NCBI RefSeq assembly: GCF_024166365.1
Contig: NC_064821.1
Coordinates: 55,083,093 to 55,147,092, forward strand
Direction: 5' to 3'
DNA length: 64,000 nt
From: Elephas maximus indicus
Taxonomy: Eukaryota > Chordata > Mammalia > Proboscidea > Elephantidae
Shown: in pieces, positions 58,401-63,815 of the stretch
How the letters are laid out: each line of letters opens with the position of its first letter
How positions within the stretch are numbered: position 1 is the stretch's first letter
Program-made: the position numbers and the translations under genes
The notes under the pieces: generated by a model
What the model was told of the DNA's origin: nothing
Seen by the model: only the letters and a program-made list of their open reading frames with translations
Database searches by the model: none

Positions 58401-59294
58401 CAACCAATGGCACAAAACAGTATGTGTATTAATCATTTAATTGAGAAGCTAGTTTCTTCTATAAACCTTCATCTGAAGTACAATTTAAAAAAAAAAAATA
58501 ACAGATGCAGCTTATAGCCTCACCCACAGGGCATGAAATCCATAAACATGCCCATCCACACATTTTGCATGTAATTTTTAGGAGCCCACAGGCCCCCTGG
58601 AGCCCAAGCAGGACTCCAGGCCAAGATAGCTGCAGGTCAGTGGAAGGCTGTGATAACACCTTGTTCTCCTCAGGCAGGAGCTGCCTCTGATTCTAGGGCT
58701 TCGAACTGGTTCATTCCAGTTTGAACCCCTGCTGAGAATTTGGATTTCTAACAAGTTCCCCAAAACCCAAGCCCACTGCCATCAAGTGGATTCCAACTCA
58801 TAGCAACCCTATAGGACAGAGAGTAGAATTGCCCCGTAGGGTTTCTAAGGCTGTAAATCTTTATGGAAGCAGGCTGCCACATCTTTCTCCTGCCGACCGG
58901 CTGGTGGGTTCGAACCACCGACCTTTTGCTTAGCAGATGAGTGCTTTTAACCACTGTGCCACCAGGGCTTGCTTAACAAGTTCCCAGGTGACACTAATGC
59001 TGCTGCTGGTTAGGGACCAGTTCTGTGAATCACTAGTAGGGCAGCGGTTCTCAAACTTTATTATACCTAAGAATCACCTGGGGATCCTGTTAAACCGTAG
59101 ATTCTGATTCAGTATATCTGGGGTGGCAATGCAAATCTCAGCAGTGGAACAAACCGGTTCAGAGCCCTGTCTGATTCACATGAGCAGCGCATTGCCCAAG
59201 AGAAAGGCAGGGAAACTGCCAAGCTCAGCTCTGCAGTTTGGTTCACTTGATTATTTTCTTGTCTGTGTCCCTGCAGGTGATTGCAAATAACTAA
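34459..59294 (+). CDS. CELA2A: Chymotrypsin-like elastase 2 (CELA2A-type), complete gene in 8 coding exons
   Basis: This is a secreted pancreatic serine protease that cleaves after medium to large hydrophobic residues in food protein. Joined exons are 34459-34498, 34787-34875, 38882-38979, 41215-41343, 45621-45757, 46563-46708, 47922-48074 and 59277-59294. Together they give 810 nt or 269 residues, the human CELA2A length. The signal peptide is [16 protein letters not shown], the activation site is MPR|VVGG, His57 is in TAAHC, Asp102 in NDIALL and Ser195 in GDSGGP. Four disulfide pairs (42-58, 136-201, 168-182, 191-220) are kept. Oddly, the propeptide cysteine is Tyr and Cys122 is Arg. CASP9 follows tail to tail, as in other mammals. 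Human has CELA2A and CELA2B here. Only one copy lies in this window, so the A/B label is by similarity. Confidence 0.95.
34787..34875 (+). CDS. CELA2A: CELA2A coding exon 2 (propeptide and mature N-terminus)
   Basis: The 89 nt encode the end of the signal, the propeptide [12 protein letters not shown] and the mature start [15 protein letters not shown]. Acceptor TTTTTGTAG, donor GTGAGT. The first propeptide residue is TAT (Tyr) where human and mouse elastase 2 have Cys. Confidence 0.94.
35486..35645 (+). mobile_element. AfroSINE with 9-bp target-site duplication (intron 2)
   Basis: The head GTGCTAGTAGTTAAGAGTTC, the GGGGCAGTTCTACTCTGCCC core and the AATCCACTCAACAGCAACAG tail are present. GAAAGTTGG is repeated at 35477-35485 and 35646-35654. 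Confidence 0.92.
36150..36250. repeat. TG/TA-rich microsatellite-like tract (intron 2)
   Basis: Alternating purine-pyrimidine runs such as GTGTGTGTACATATGTATAT and ATATGTACATATATATGTGT lie within intron 2. The tract is likely length-variable. Confidence 0.7.
36250..36900. repeat. Ancient interspersed repeat, not assigned (intron 2)
   Basis: AATATTCCAGGCAGAAGGAA, AAAAGGATCCTTCCAGCTGC and similar blocks look like a common old mammalian repeat, similar to 4230-4590. No coding content is supported. Confidence 0.35.
36981..37142 (+). mobile_element. AfroSINE (intron 2)
   Basis: GCGCTGGTGGTACAGTGGTT head, GGGGCAGTTCTACTCTGTCC core and GAGTCGGAATCCATTCAACG tail. Confidence 0.9.
37260..37422 (+). 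mobile_element. AfroSINE with 10-bp target-site duplication (intron 2)
   Basis: CCCCGGTGGTACAGTGGTTA head through CAGAATCGACTCAAGGGTAA. TTTATTTAAA is repeated at 37250-37259 and 37423-37432. Confidence 0.91.
37500..38712 (+). mobile_element. Old L1 3'UTR fragment (intron 2)
   Basis: CAATCACAAAAGGACAAATA, GGTTACCAGAGGCTGGAGGA, then TGCCTGGGGTCTTAAAAGCT and AGACCAGAAGAATGGGGTGG are L1 3'-end blocks also seen in L1-C and L1-E. It is 5'-truncated and diverged. Confidence 0.7.
38882..38979 (+). CDS. CELA2A: CELA2A coding exon 3 (His57)
   Basis: The 98 nt encode [20 protein letters not shown] onward to WVLTAAHCI, with the catalytic His in AAHC and the Cys42-Cys58 pair. Acceptor TTCTTCCCAG, donor GTAACT. 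Confidence 0.95.
39342..39576 (-). mobile_element. AfroSINE long variant inserted into a MIR (intron 3)
   Basis: The SINE body is 39349-39569 (complement; TGTCAGAGTAGAACTGTGCT, GAGGCACCTCTGAGTGGACT), flanked by AGAATTA at 39342-39348 and 39570-39576. MIR sequence lies on both sides (CGTCACCTGTAAAAAAGGGG before, GGATTAAATGACTTGATAGG after). Confidence 0.85.
40045..40210. repeat. AfroSINE tail stub and AT-rich simple repeat (intron 3)
   Basis: CCCAGTGCCGTCGAGTCCAT at 40055-40074 is an AfroSINE tail complement. It is followed by ~130 bp of TA-rich low-complexity DNA (TTATATAGTTTATATTATAT). Confidence 0.7.
40221..40825. mobile_element. Non-autonomous hAT-type DNA transposon with TIRs and 8-bp TSD (intron 3)
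   Basis: The element spans 40229-40817. The left end is CAGTGACATCACTATGGG. The complement of the right end is CAGTGGCATCACTAGGG, so the terminal inverted repeats match at all but one or two positions. The flanks ATACTATA (40221-40228) and ATATTATG (40818-40825) agree at 6 of 8 bases and differ only by transitions, as expected for an aged 8-bp hAT target duplication. No transposase frame exists in its 589 bp. Confidence 0.78.
40858..41064 (+). mobile_element. AfroSINE, long variant (intron 3)
   Basis: The head GGAGTCCCTGGTCGGCACAA is followed by a middle GTCTTGGCGACCTACTCCGA that resembles the RTE 5' body at 4758-4780, then GGAGCAGTTCTACTGTGCAC and the AGTCAGAATCAACTCGAGGG tail. Confidence 0.88.
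41215..41343 (+). CDS. CELA2A: CELA2A coding exon 4
   Basis: The 129 nt encode [20 protein letters not shown] and on to WNSNQVSKG. Acceptor TTTCCCCAG, donor GTACCT. The reading frame joins exon 5 through a split Gly codon (GG|G). Confidence 0.94.
42012..42255 (+). mobile_element. MIR SINE (intron 4)
   Basis: GGTAGTGGTTAGGAATTGAG, TGTGAGTTACTTAACCTCTC, GTGCCTCAGTTTCCTC and AGGATTAAAGGAGATAATAT follow the MIR consensus order. Confidence 0.85.
42650..42745. repeat. Old L2/MIR-type repeat fragment (intron 4)
   Basis: CATTCAACAAATATTTGTTG and GCCAGGCCCTGTTCTAGGCA form a well-known ancient repeat motif. The exact family is not assigned. Confidence 0.55.
42985..43215 (-). mobile_element. MIR SINE (intron 4)
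   Basis: TTGTGCCAGGCACTGTGCTA, then CCATTTTACAGATGACGAAG and GAGGCTACAGAGCTAGAGAG are the complement of MIR. Confidence 0.75.
43705..44265 (+). mobile_element. L1 3'UTR, 5'-truncated (lineage of L1-C, older) (intron 4)
   Basis: GGCACATGAACCAGCAACTA through CTTTCACTTAAAGCACAATA and a short A-run matches 29705-30260 of L1-C, with more differences and without the rest of the element. Confidence 0.88.
44560..45110 (-). mobile_element. Old mammalian repeat, probably LTR-type (intron 4)
   Basis: TTATCTATGGCTACAGAGCA, GGTCTCTCATGAGGTTGCAG and AGCCACATAAAGTCACTTCT match a common ancient repeat that I cannot name with certainty. It is similar in its first part to 10825-11175. Confidence 0.45.
45621..45757 (+). 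CDS. CELA2A: CELA2A coding exon 5 (Asp102)
   Basis: The 137 nt encode [20 protein letters not shown] and then [20 protein letters not shown] and WGRLQ. The catalytic Asp is in NDIALL and Cys136 is in CYVTGWG. The codon CGC (Arg) stands where relatives have Cys122 (ACLP in human, GCLP in mouse). Acceptor CCTGACCCAG, donor GTAAGT. Confidence 0.95.
46563..46708 (+). CDS. CELA2A: CELA2A coding exon 6
   Basis: The 146 nt encode the [20 protein letters not shown] segment, Cys168, [17 protein letters not shown] (Cys182) and VVSSCN, with Ser189-Ser190-Cys191 at the base of the S1 pocket. Acceptor TCTCTTGCAG, donor GTGAGT. Confidence 0.95.
47018..47192 (-). mobile_element. AfroSINE, long variant (intron 6)
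   Basis: TTGCCATTCAGTCAATTCCT, CATGTGTGTCAGAGTTGAGC and a head ending TTTGCACCACCCAGGGACTC. Confidence 0.88.
47540..47762 (+). mobile_element. MIR SINE (intron 6)
   Basis: CAGACAAGTCAACCTCTGGG, CAGTTTTTCCTCATCAGTGA and GAGGATTAAATAAGGGATGT are ordered as in MIR. Confidence 0.8.
47922..48074 (+). CDS. CELA2A: CELA2A coding exon 7 (Ser195)
   Basis: The 153 nt encode GDSGGPLNC with the catalytic Ser, then [18 protein letters not shown] and [18 protein letters not shown]. Cys201 and Cys220 are present. The residue just before Cys220 is Ser where human and mouse have Gly. Acceptor CCGTCTTCAG, donor GTAAGA. Confidence 0.95.
48075..48720. other. Intron 7, first part, no repeat assigned
   Basis: Apart from A-rich patches near 48540 I recognise nothing here. 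Confidence 0.4.
48725..48895 (-). mobile_element. Old L1 3' fragment (intron 7)
   Basis: CATGGTAAATATATATGTAA, GTTCATCATGGTGTACAACC and ATCACCCTATCCATTC are the complement of an ancient L1 3' end. Confidence 0.6.
48900..50090. other. Intron 7, non-coding stretch without recognised features
   Basis: The GC-rich part at 49430-49990 has a 144-codon open frame, but it shows no domain, no codon bias I can point to and no splice pattern. Confidence 0.4.
50095..50300 (+). mobile_element. Old L1 3'UTR fragment (intron 7)
   Basis: GCTATTGCTTAATGGGTAGA, TACACAACGTTGTACATTAT and CACTTAAAAAATGGTTAAAA match the 3' end of an ancient mammalian L1. Confidence 0.7.
51008..51990 (+). repeat. Tandem monomer-like units in the L1-E 5'UTR
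   Basis: Imperfect units of roughly 165-180 bp each carry a CTGTGCAGC...GCTGGGGAACC box (51107, 51278 and 51459) and a CAGTTTCTTGTCTCT box (51199, 51374 and 51538). Further degenerate units run to about 51990, for example GGCTGTGCCACACTCCACAG at 51786. The linkers are T/C-rich. Confidence 0.72.
52300..53280 (+). pseudogene. L1-E ORF1, broken
   Basis: A coiled-coil stretch is at 52473-52751 (92 residues, KIINSQ-like heptads such as [20 protein letters not shown]). The RNA-binding half follows in other frames (near 52790-53230) with many stops. Confidence 0.75.
53735..57536 (+). pseudogene. L1-E ORF2, broken
   Basis: Endonuclease traces (a [12 protein letters not shown] segment near 54168, [15 protein letters not shown] near 54430) and reverse transcriptase traces are in several frames. 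The frame 55678-56040 contains the FADD box ([12 protein letters not shown]). The C-terminal knuckle is degraded. There are multiple A-run length changes and stops. Confidence 0.8.
58749..58985 (-). mobile_element. AfroSINE long variant with 12-bp target-site duplication (intron 7)
   Basis: SINE 58761-58973 (complement), with CTGCCATCAAGTGGATTCCA, AGAGAGTAGAATTGCCCCGT, the extra CTGTAAATCTTTATGGAAGC segment and a head ending CACTGTGCCACCAGGGC. TAACAAGTTCCC is repeated at 58749-58760 and 58974-58985. Confidence 0.93.
59277..59294 (+). CDS. CELA2A: CELA2A coding exon 8 (last 5 codons and stop)
   Basis: After acceptor TGTCCCTGCAG, GTGATTGCAAATAACTAA encodes VIANN-stop, the conserved elastase 2 C-terminus. 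It is separated from exon 7 by an 11.2-kb intron. Confidence 0.93.
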   Translation: MIANN

Positions 59295-59346
59295 CCGAAA
59301 GAAGTCCCCAGGACTGTTTCAGACTTGGAATGGTTACAGAGGAAAA

Positions 59347-59352
59347 AATAAA
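59347..59352 (+). terminator. CELA2A: Poly(A) signal of CELA2A
   Basis: AATAAA lies 53 bp after the stop codon, so the 3'UTR would be only about 75 nt, in line with the short UTRs of pancreatic protease mRNAs. Confidence 0.8.
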
Positions 59353-59418
59353 CTAAAGTGGCAACTACATCAATCTTACCTTGGTGCGAGTCCTTTTAGC
59401 AAACTGTCTTAATGTCCA

Positions 59419-59630
59419 AAAAAGAAAACCAAACCCACTGTCATCTAGTTGATTCTGACTCACGGAGACCTCATGTGTTACAGAGTAGAGCTGCTTCACA
59501 GGGTTACCTCAGCTATAATTTTTGCAGAAGCAGGTCACCAGGCCTTTCATCTGCAGTGCTGCTGGGTGGGTTTGAACCAACCTTTAGTTTAGTAATTGAA
59601 CACAAACCATTTGCACCCCCAAGGGCTTCA
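59419..59630 (-). mobile_element. AfroSINE, long variant
   Basis: AAAACCAAACCCACTGTCAT, GTTACAGAGTAGAGCTGCTT, AATTTTTGCAGAAGCAGGTC and a degenerate head. It lies between the two genes. Confidence 0.85.
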
Positions 59631-59642
59631 TCCTAACATCAC

Positions 59643-59805
59643 AAAACCAAAACCCATTGCCATCAAGTCAATTCCGACTCATAGCAACCCTATAGGACAG
59701 AGTAGAACTGCCCGGTAAGGTTTCCAAGGACTGGCTGGTGGATTCGAACTGTGACATTTTGGTTAGCAGATGAGCTCTTAAACACCGCACCCCAGGGTTC
59801 CTCCT
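59643..59805 (-). mobile_element. AfroSINE
   Basis: CCCATTGCCATCAAGTCAAT, GGACAGAGTAGAACTGCCCG, ATTCGAACTG and a head ending ACCCCAGGGTTCC. It directly follows another AfroSINE in the same orientation. Confidence 0.91.
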
Positions 59806-59819
59806 AATGTCCAGGGGTC

Positions 59820-60320
59820 CTAAAAGCAAGAAAGAAGCTGGGATCAGAACAGCCTAAAGGACCTCAGGAATGGGACCTGGGGTCCCAGGATTGCCCTGCA
59901 GTCCCGGGGTCCTTCAGAAAGTCGGGCACTTGGGAGGCACAGGCCGGGAGCCAGGTCTCCTTACTGGTTAACTACATTTACCTGGACAAGTGATTTCACC
60001 TCCCTCGGCACAGGCTTCACACCCCTGCTACCTCCCTAGGACAGGGTGGGCACCAAATGAAATGCGATGGGGAAATGTTTTGAAAAAGGCAAAAGTTACC
60101 TTTGTAAGGAAGACGAGTGTGAGCAAAATGAGGGGGGAAAATGGGCAGAAGGGAGTCCATATTCACCTAAGATTTGTTTTTTAAGAATACAACACAGAAA
60201 AAAAATAGCAAATTGTAAAGCTTCATTCAGAATCCACAGATTAAAGTTGTTCGGGGCCTAGTAGCCCCAAGCCTGCAGAGCTAAGAGATGCTGGTTTCTT
60301 TGTTGTCAAAAGCTCCTATC
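59820..60320. other. Intergenic or CASP9 3'UTR, no feature resolved
   Basis: The CASP9 3'UTR on the - strand probably extends into this stretch, but no AATAAA on that strand was found down to the elastase 3'UTR. No gene-like pattern was seen otherwise. Confidence 0.4.
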
Positions 60321-60325
60321 AATCA

Positions 60326-60520
60326 GTGGTTCTCAAGACTGGCAGTTTTGCCCCCCAGGGGACATTTGGTGATGTCTGGAGTCGTTTTTGGTTGTCACAA
60401 CTTGGCAAAGTGCTACTGGCACCTAGTGGGTGGAGGCCAGGGATCCTGCTAAGCATCCTACAGGGCACAGGACAGCCTCCCACCACGAAGAAGCACCTGG
60501 CCCCAAATGCCAACAGAAGG
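60326..60520 (+). mobile_element. MER5A-type hAT DNA transposon
   Basis: CAGTGGTTCTCAAGACTGGC, GGGGACATTTGGTGATGTCT and GCTAAGCATCCTACAGGGCA match the MER5A consensus as I know it. It lies within the likely 3'UTR of CASP9. Confidence 0.85.
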
Positions 60521-60791
60521 CACAGGGGCCACAGGCCACAGTCACTGGCCCAGGGGCCAGCCACGGGTGAAGGGGTCACGTGGTGCCCAAGACGCCCTTC
60601 GGCACCTCTTCCTCCATTGCTTGCCCATCCTTCATGTCCAATACGGAAGCCTGTCTGCCCTTATGGGGAAGAAGCAGCCACTCCACAGGCTAGGAAATCC
60701 TTCAAAGCCTGACAGCCAGTCACAGGGACGTCCAGGCCTGGAGCAGGAAGGCTTGGGGCTGAAAGGTAAGGCAGGGTGTGGGGCCTGGGCC

Positions 60792-60884
60792 TCAACAAAT
60801 TTTAAAGAAAAGTTTTTTCCGGAGGAAATTAAAATAACCCGGCATCTGTCTGTAAATCCCTTTCTCTGAAACAGCATTGGCAAC
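60792..60884 (-). CDS. CASP9: CASP9 final coding exon
   Basis: It reads [20 protein letters not shown] then [10 protein letters not shown] and stop. The acceptor on the - strand is TCTTCACAG. The human counterpart has GCFNF in the dimer-interface strand and ends KTS. Confidence 0.93.
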   Translation of the reverse strand, partial: VANAVSEKGIYRQMPGYFNFLRKKLFFKIC

Positions 60885-62693
60885 CTGTGAAGACACAAGA
60901 ACAGAGAGGGCTGTGTGAGTTCTCGTTACTGACATAAGAATTCAAAAAGGGGCCTGGGAAGAAGAGCCACTAAATCGGCACTTGATAGAGCAAAACCGGT
61001 CAGTGGCAAAAGGACAAACAGTGCATGATCTCACCCCCTGGAGTTGTGCTAGGTGTGACCTGCCCTTGCTTCTCTTCTCTCCTCAGCTCTGCTCAGCAGA
61101 GAACAGAGCCGGAGCCTCCCTCAGGAGAAAGGAGTGGTCCCAGCCCTAAAGCCCCTTCCCACAGCAGGAAATACCTGTGCAGAGCAGGAGGGACCCTAGT
61201 GTGCTAATGCTCAAAGGCAAGGACTAGGCTCTAGGCCCTCAGTGGAGGCAACTGTTAGAGTGGGGTTTTCACTTAGGGGGCTGAAGCTCTATCAAGCCTT
61301 CCTTTGGTGGTCTTCCATTAGGGCCTTCTGAGAAGGGGTATGCTAAGGGGTACTCATTGTTCTTGGGCAGTATGACTACACAGAGAGGCAAAGGGGGCCA
61401 AGATGGCCCCACAGCCTGCCTCCTTGGTGCCATGCTTGGCCACAGAGCCATCCCACCCTGGCCCTGTGGACCCACACATCACAGGGGAGTGGGGAGAGCT
61501 TGAAGGTTTTAGCCTAGGAGCCTCAAAAGAGACAGTGGGGAATGGCAGCCCTGGAGATCCCCAAAGGGCAAATGTCACAGCAAGCAGTTCCATCTCACAT
61601 TAAGAGAAGAAAGAACAGTGACTGTCATGGCAAATCAAGGCACAAAAGCAGATGTGGCACTTATTGTCTTTTACCTTTCGTTTGAGCTTGGTGCTTTCTC
61701 AACTCAGGCCAGCGCTCTGCTCGGCACCCCTACCTGCCCTGAGGAGGGCACCCCGCTCACTCCCAACATGTGCCTCCTTCTGCTGGAAGGCAGGACTCAC
61801 CCTGAGCAGGAGGGTCTGTAGGTCTTCAGAGTCAGCCCACTGCTCAAAGACGCCATCTAGGGTCTCCATGTACCAGGAGCCACTCTTGGTACCCCTCCAG
61901 GAGACAAAAACTTAGAAAGAGAAAGGCTGGACCTTGCTGGTGGGCCAGGGCCCCCATGGGTCACCCCCCTCCCTGGGCATGGAGGCTTGGCACAGTTTCA
62001 AGTCTAGCAGTAGCAGCCCACATCTCTGCGGCTCTGTCCCCTCTGTGATCTTATTTCATCCTCACAACCATCTTGTGACTTTGGTTATGGTTCCTACCCT
62101 CTCAACCAGGAAAATAAGGCTCAGGAAAGTCAGGTGTCTCCTGCATAGGCATTAGAAAACTACCACCTATTCTGTGCCAAGCTCTGTGCTCAGTGACATG
62201 CCCGCCACTTTGTTTAATCCCCATGACAACTCCTGAGGTACGATTATATTCCCATTTTAAAGATGAGGAGGCTGAGGGAGGGCCAGGACCAGGGTGAGGA
62301 GATGAAGCGCACCAACCCGAGAGCACGTGCCTCCTTAAACTTTGCACCCTAGGCACCGCTTTGCCTCACCCTGAGCAGGGCTCAGAGTCACACAGGTGGC
62401 AAGAGGCAGAACCAGGACTCAAGAACGGGTCTCTTATTTCCCCACCACAACTGCCTCTAGGGCAAGTGAGAGGACTCACTGGGCTAGGAGGACGTGTCTC
62501 CTGGTGCACTCACCTGGGAAGGTAGAGTAGGACACGAAGATGTCTCTGGGTGTGGGCAAACTAGCCACGGCGTCTGGCTGGTCGGAGTTCCCCGGGCCTT
62601 CTGGGAACAGGGCAGCATCTGACTCGGGGTTACCGCCAGAGGCCCTGTCTTTAGGGGGAGCAGAGGCCACCTCAAATCCATGGTCTTTCTGTT
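60792..62693 (-). CDS. CASP9: Caspase-9, last three coding exons (gene continues past the right edge)
   Basis: Caspase-9 is the initiator protease activated on the Apaf-1 apoptosome in the cytosol; it cleaves caspase-3 and caspase-7. Exons on the - strand are 62693-62514 (linker between subunits and start of the small subunit), 61910-61801 (substrate-binding part) and 60884-60792 (C-terminus). They join in frame as 180+110+93 nt with proper splice sites and give 127 residues to the stop. Recognisable segments are [44 protein letters not shown] and [11 protein letters not shown]. The caspase Cys and His active-site exons lie outside. Differences from human: PESD/AALF for PEPD/ATPF, DQPD for DQLD, Gly350 to Val, and GYFNF for GCFNF. 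Confidence 0.95.
61801..61910 (-). CDS. CASP9: CASP9 penultimate coding exon
   Basis: After a split first codon it reads [20 protein letters not shown] then [16 protein letters not shown]. The Arg equal to human Arg355 (S1 pocket) is kept. Acceptor TTTCTAAG, donor GTGAGT. The first codon (G|TT) gives Val where human has Gly. Confidence 0.93.
62155..62420 (-). mobile_element. MIR SINE, interrupted (CASP9 intron)
   Basis: TTCTGTGCCAAGCTCTGTGC, CCCATTTTAAAGATGAGGAG and, after a break, AGTCACACAGGTGGCAAGAG follow the MIR complement. Confidence 0.65.
62514..62693 (-). CDS. CASP9: CASP9 exon encoding the inter-subunit linker
   Basis: It encodes (E)[16 protein letters not shown] and on through two processing sites: PESD/AALF (Asp codon 62617-62619) and DQPD/AVAS (62572-62583). 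The sites are equivalent to human Asp315 (self-cleavage) and Asp330 (caspase-3 cleavage). Acceptor TTCTTGCAG, donor GTGAGT. Confidence 0.94.
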
Positions 62694-62892
62694 CTGCAAG
62701 AAGTAGACACAAACACTAATTTGTCACCAAAACACAGACCAGAGTTCCTTACCTCACTTCTTGGCACCATCCAGCCTGTCCCCAGCCCGAGACTGTTTGA
62801 TTTCCCCTAAAGGCAGGGTCTCAGTGTCAGGCAGACACAGGCAGGAAACAAAAACAAAGTTTTACTTCAGAGAAACGATAAAAGTATCAGAT

Positions 62893-63310
62893 GTGTTATG
62901 GACTGAATTGTGTCCCTCCAAAAAGATATGGTGAAATTTTAACCCCCATTACCTGTGAATGTTTGTTTGTTTGTAAATAAGGTTTTTAAAGATGTTATCA
63001 GTCAACATGAGGTCATACTGGAGTAGGGTGGGTCCTAATTTCAATTCTTTTAAAAGAGAAGAAGAGAGACAGAGAGACACTCGGGGGAAAACCATATGAA
63101 GATCCATCGACAAAGCCAAGAAACACCCAGGACAACCAGAGCTGAGAGAGACAGGGGAGGATCTTCCCCTAGAGTTTCAGAGAGCACATGGCCCTGCCAT
63201 ATCCTCAATGCAAACAACTAGCCTCCAGAACTCTGCGACGATAAATTTCTCCTCCTAGAAGCCACTCAATTTGTGGCATTTTGTTACAGCAGCCCTGGGA
63301 AACCAATACA
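62893..63310 (+). mobile_element. Probable MaLR-type solo LTR (CASP9 intron)
   Basis: It starts TGTTATGGACTGAATTGTGT and ends with TTTTGTTACAGCAGCCCTGG and ACCAATACA. It is the same general family as 1330-1712 and 8797-9383. Confidence 0.65.
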
Positions 63311-63397
63311 ATGCTGATTAGATAAAATTGGGGGAGAAAAAGGAGAATGCAGAAATTTTGCAAACGGCTCTAAAAACAAGTTACAAACAGTTTGTAA

Positions 63398-63455
63398 AGA
63401 TAAATAGATAGATGGGTGAGTAGGTGGGCAGGCGGGCAGGCAGGTAGATAATAGA
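63398..63455. repeat. Tetranucleotide microsatellite (GATA/GGCA-type)
   Basis: GATAAATAGATAGATGGGTG followed by AGGTGGGCAGGCGGGCAGGC and AGGTAGATAATAG. Confidence 0.8.
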
Positions 63456-63596
63456 AAGTAAGAAAAGTCTGGAAGGAAACACCAACTATTAGCAGTGGCT
63501 ACTACTGAGGAACAGGATTAGGGGTGGGGTTCGGCAGAGGCCTTTCCCTTTCCATGCAAGTATTGTTTGAGGTCATGATTTACAAGATGGTGAAAA

Positions 63597-63815
63597 CGTA
63601 CATGCGTGCACACATGTCCATAGACACACACATGTCCACACAGTGCACATGTCCACACATGTCCGCACACGCACACATGTCCACACACGTCCATACATAT
63701 GTCCACACACATCCATACAGCAACACGTCCACATGTGCACACATGTCCCCATACATGCACACATCTCCACACACACATGTCCACACACATGTGCACACAC
63801 ACACACACACAGCAC
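63597..63815. repeat. CA-rich minisatellite ending in (CA)n
   Basis: Imperfect 10-14-bp units built on CACACATGTCCA repeat about 15 times and end in a pure (CA) run at 63795-63812. It is likely length-polymorphic and lies in the CASP9 intron. Confidence 0.85.

Larger units (their letters stand above)
50535..58497 (+). mobile_element. L1-E, nearly full-length older LINE-1 in sense orientation in intron 7
   Basis: A ~1.75-kb 5'UTR with tandem pyrimidine-rich units precedes ORF1 remnants (52300-53280), ORF2 remnants (53735-57536), a 3'UTR and an A-rich end at 58489-58497. Divergence from L1-A to L1-D and many breaks show it is older. The left border is approximate, inferred from a block (GCAAAGACTCAAAAACTAAG) matching other L1 5'UTR starts. 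It makes up about 70% of intron 7 and lies 780 bp before the last coding exon. Confidence 0.85.

Noticed and set aside
60326..60712. 128-codon open frame after the CELA2A gene
   Set aside because: It begins inside a MER5A transposon and runs antisense through the CASP9 3'UTR region.
61025..61207. Extra CASP9 exon in the intron at 60885-61800
   Set aside because: The flanking exons already join in frame with human-like lengths, and the candidate frame is on the + strand.
63595..63815. CRISPR-like array
   Set aside because: The spacing is irregular, units are 10-14 bp and no unique spacers exist. It is a simple-sequence repeat in a vertebrate genome.
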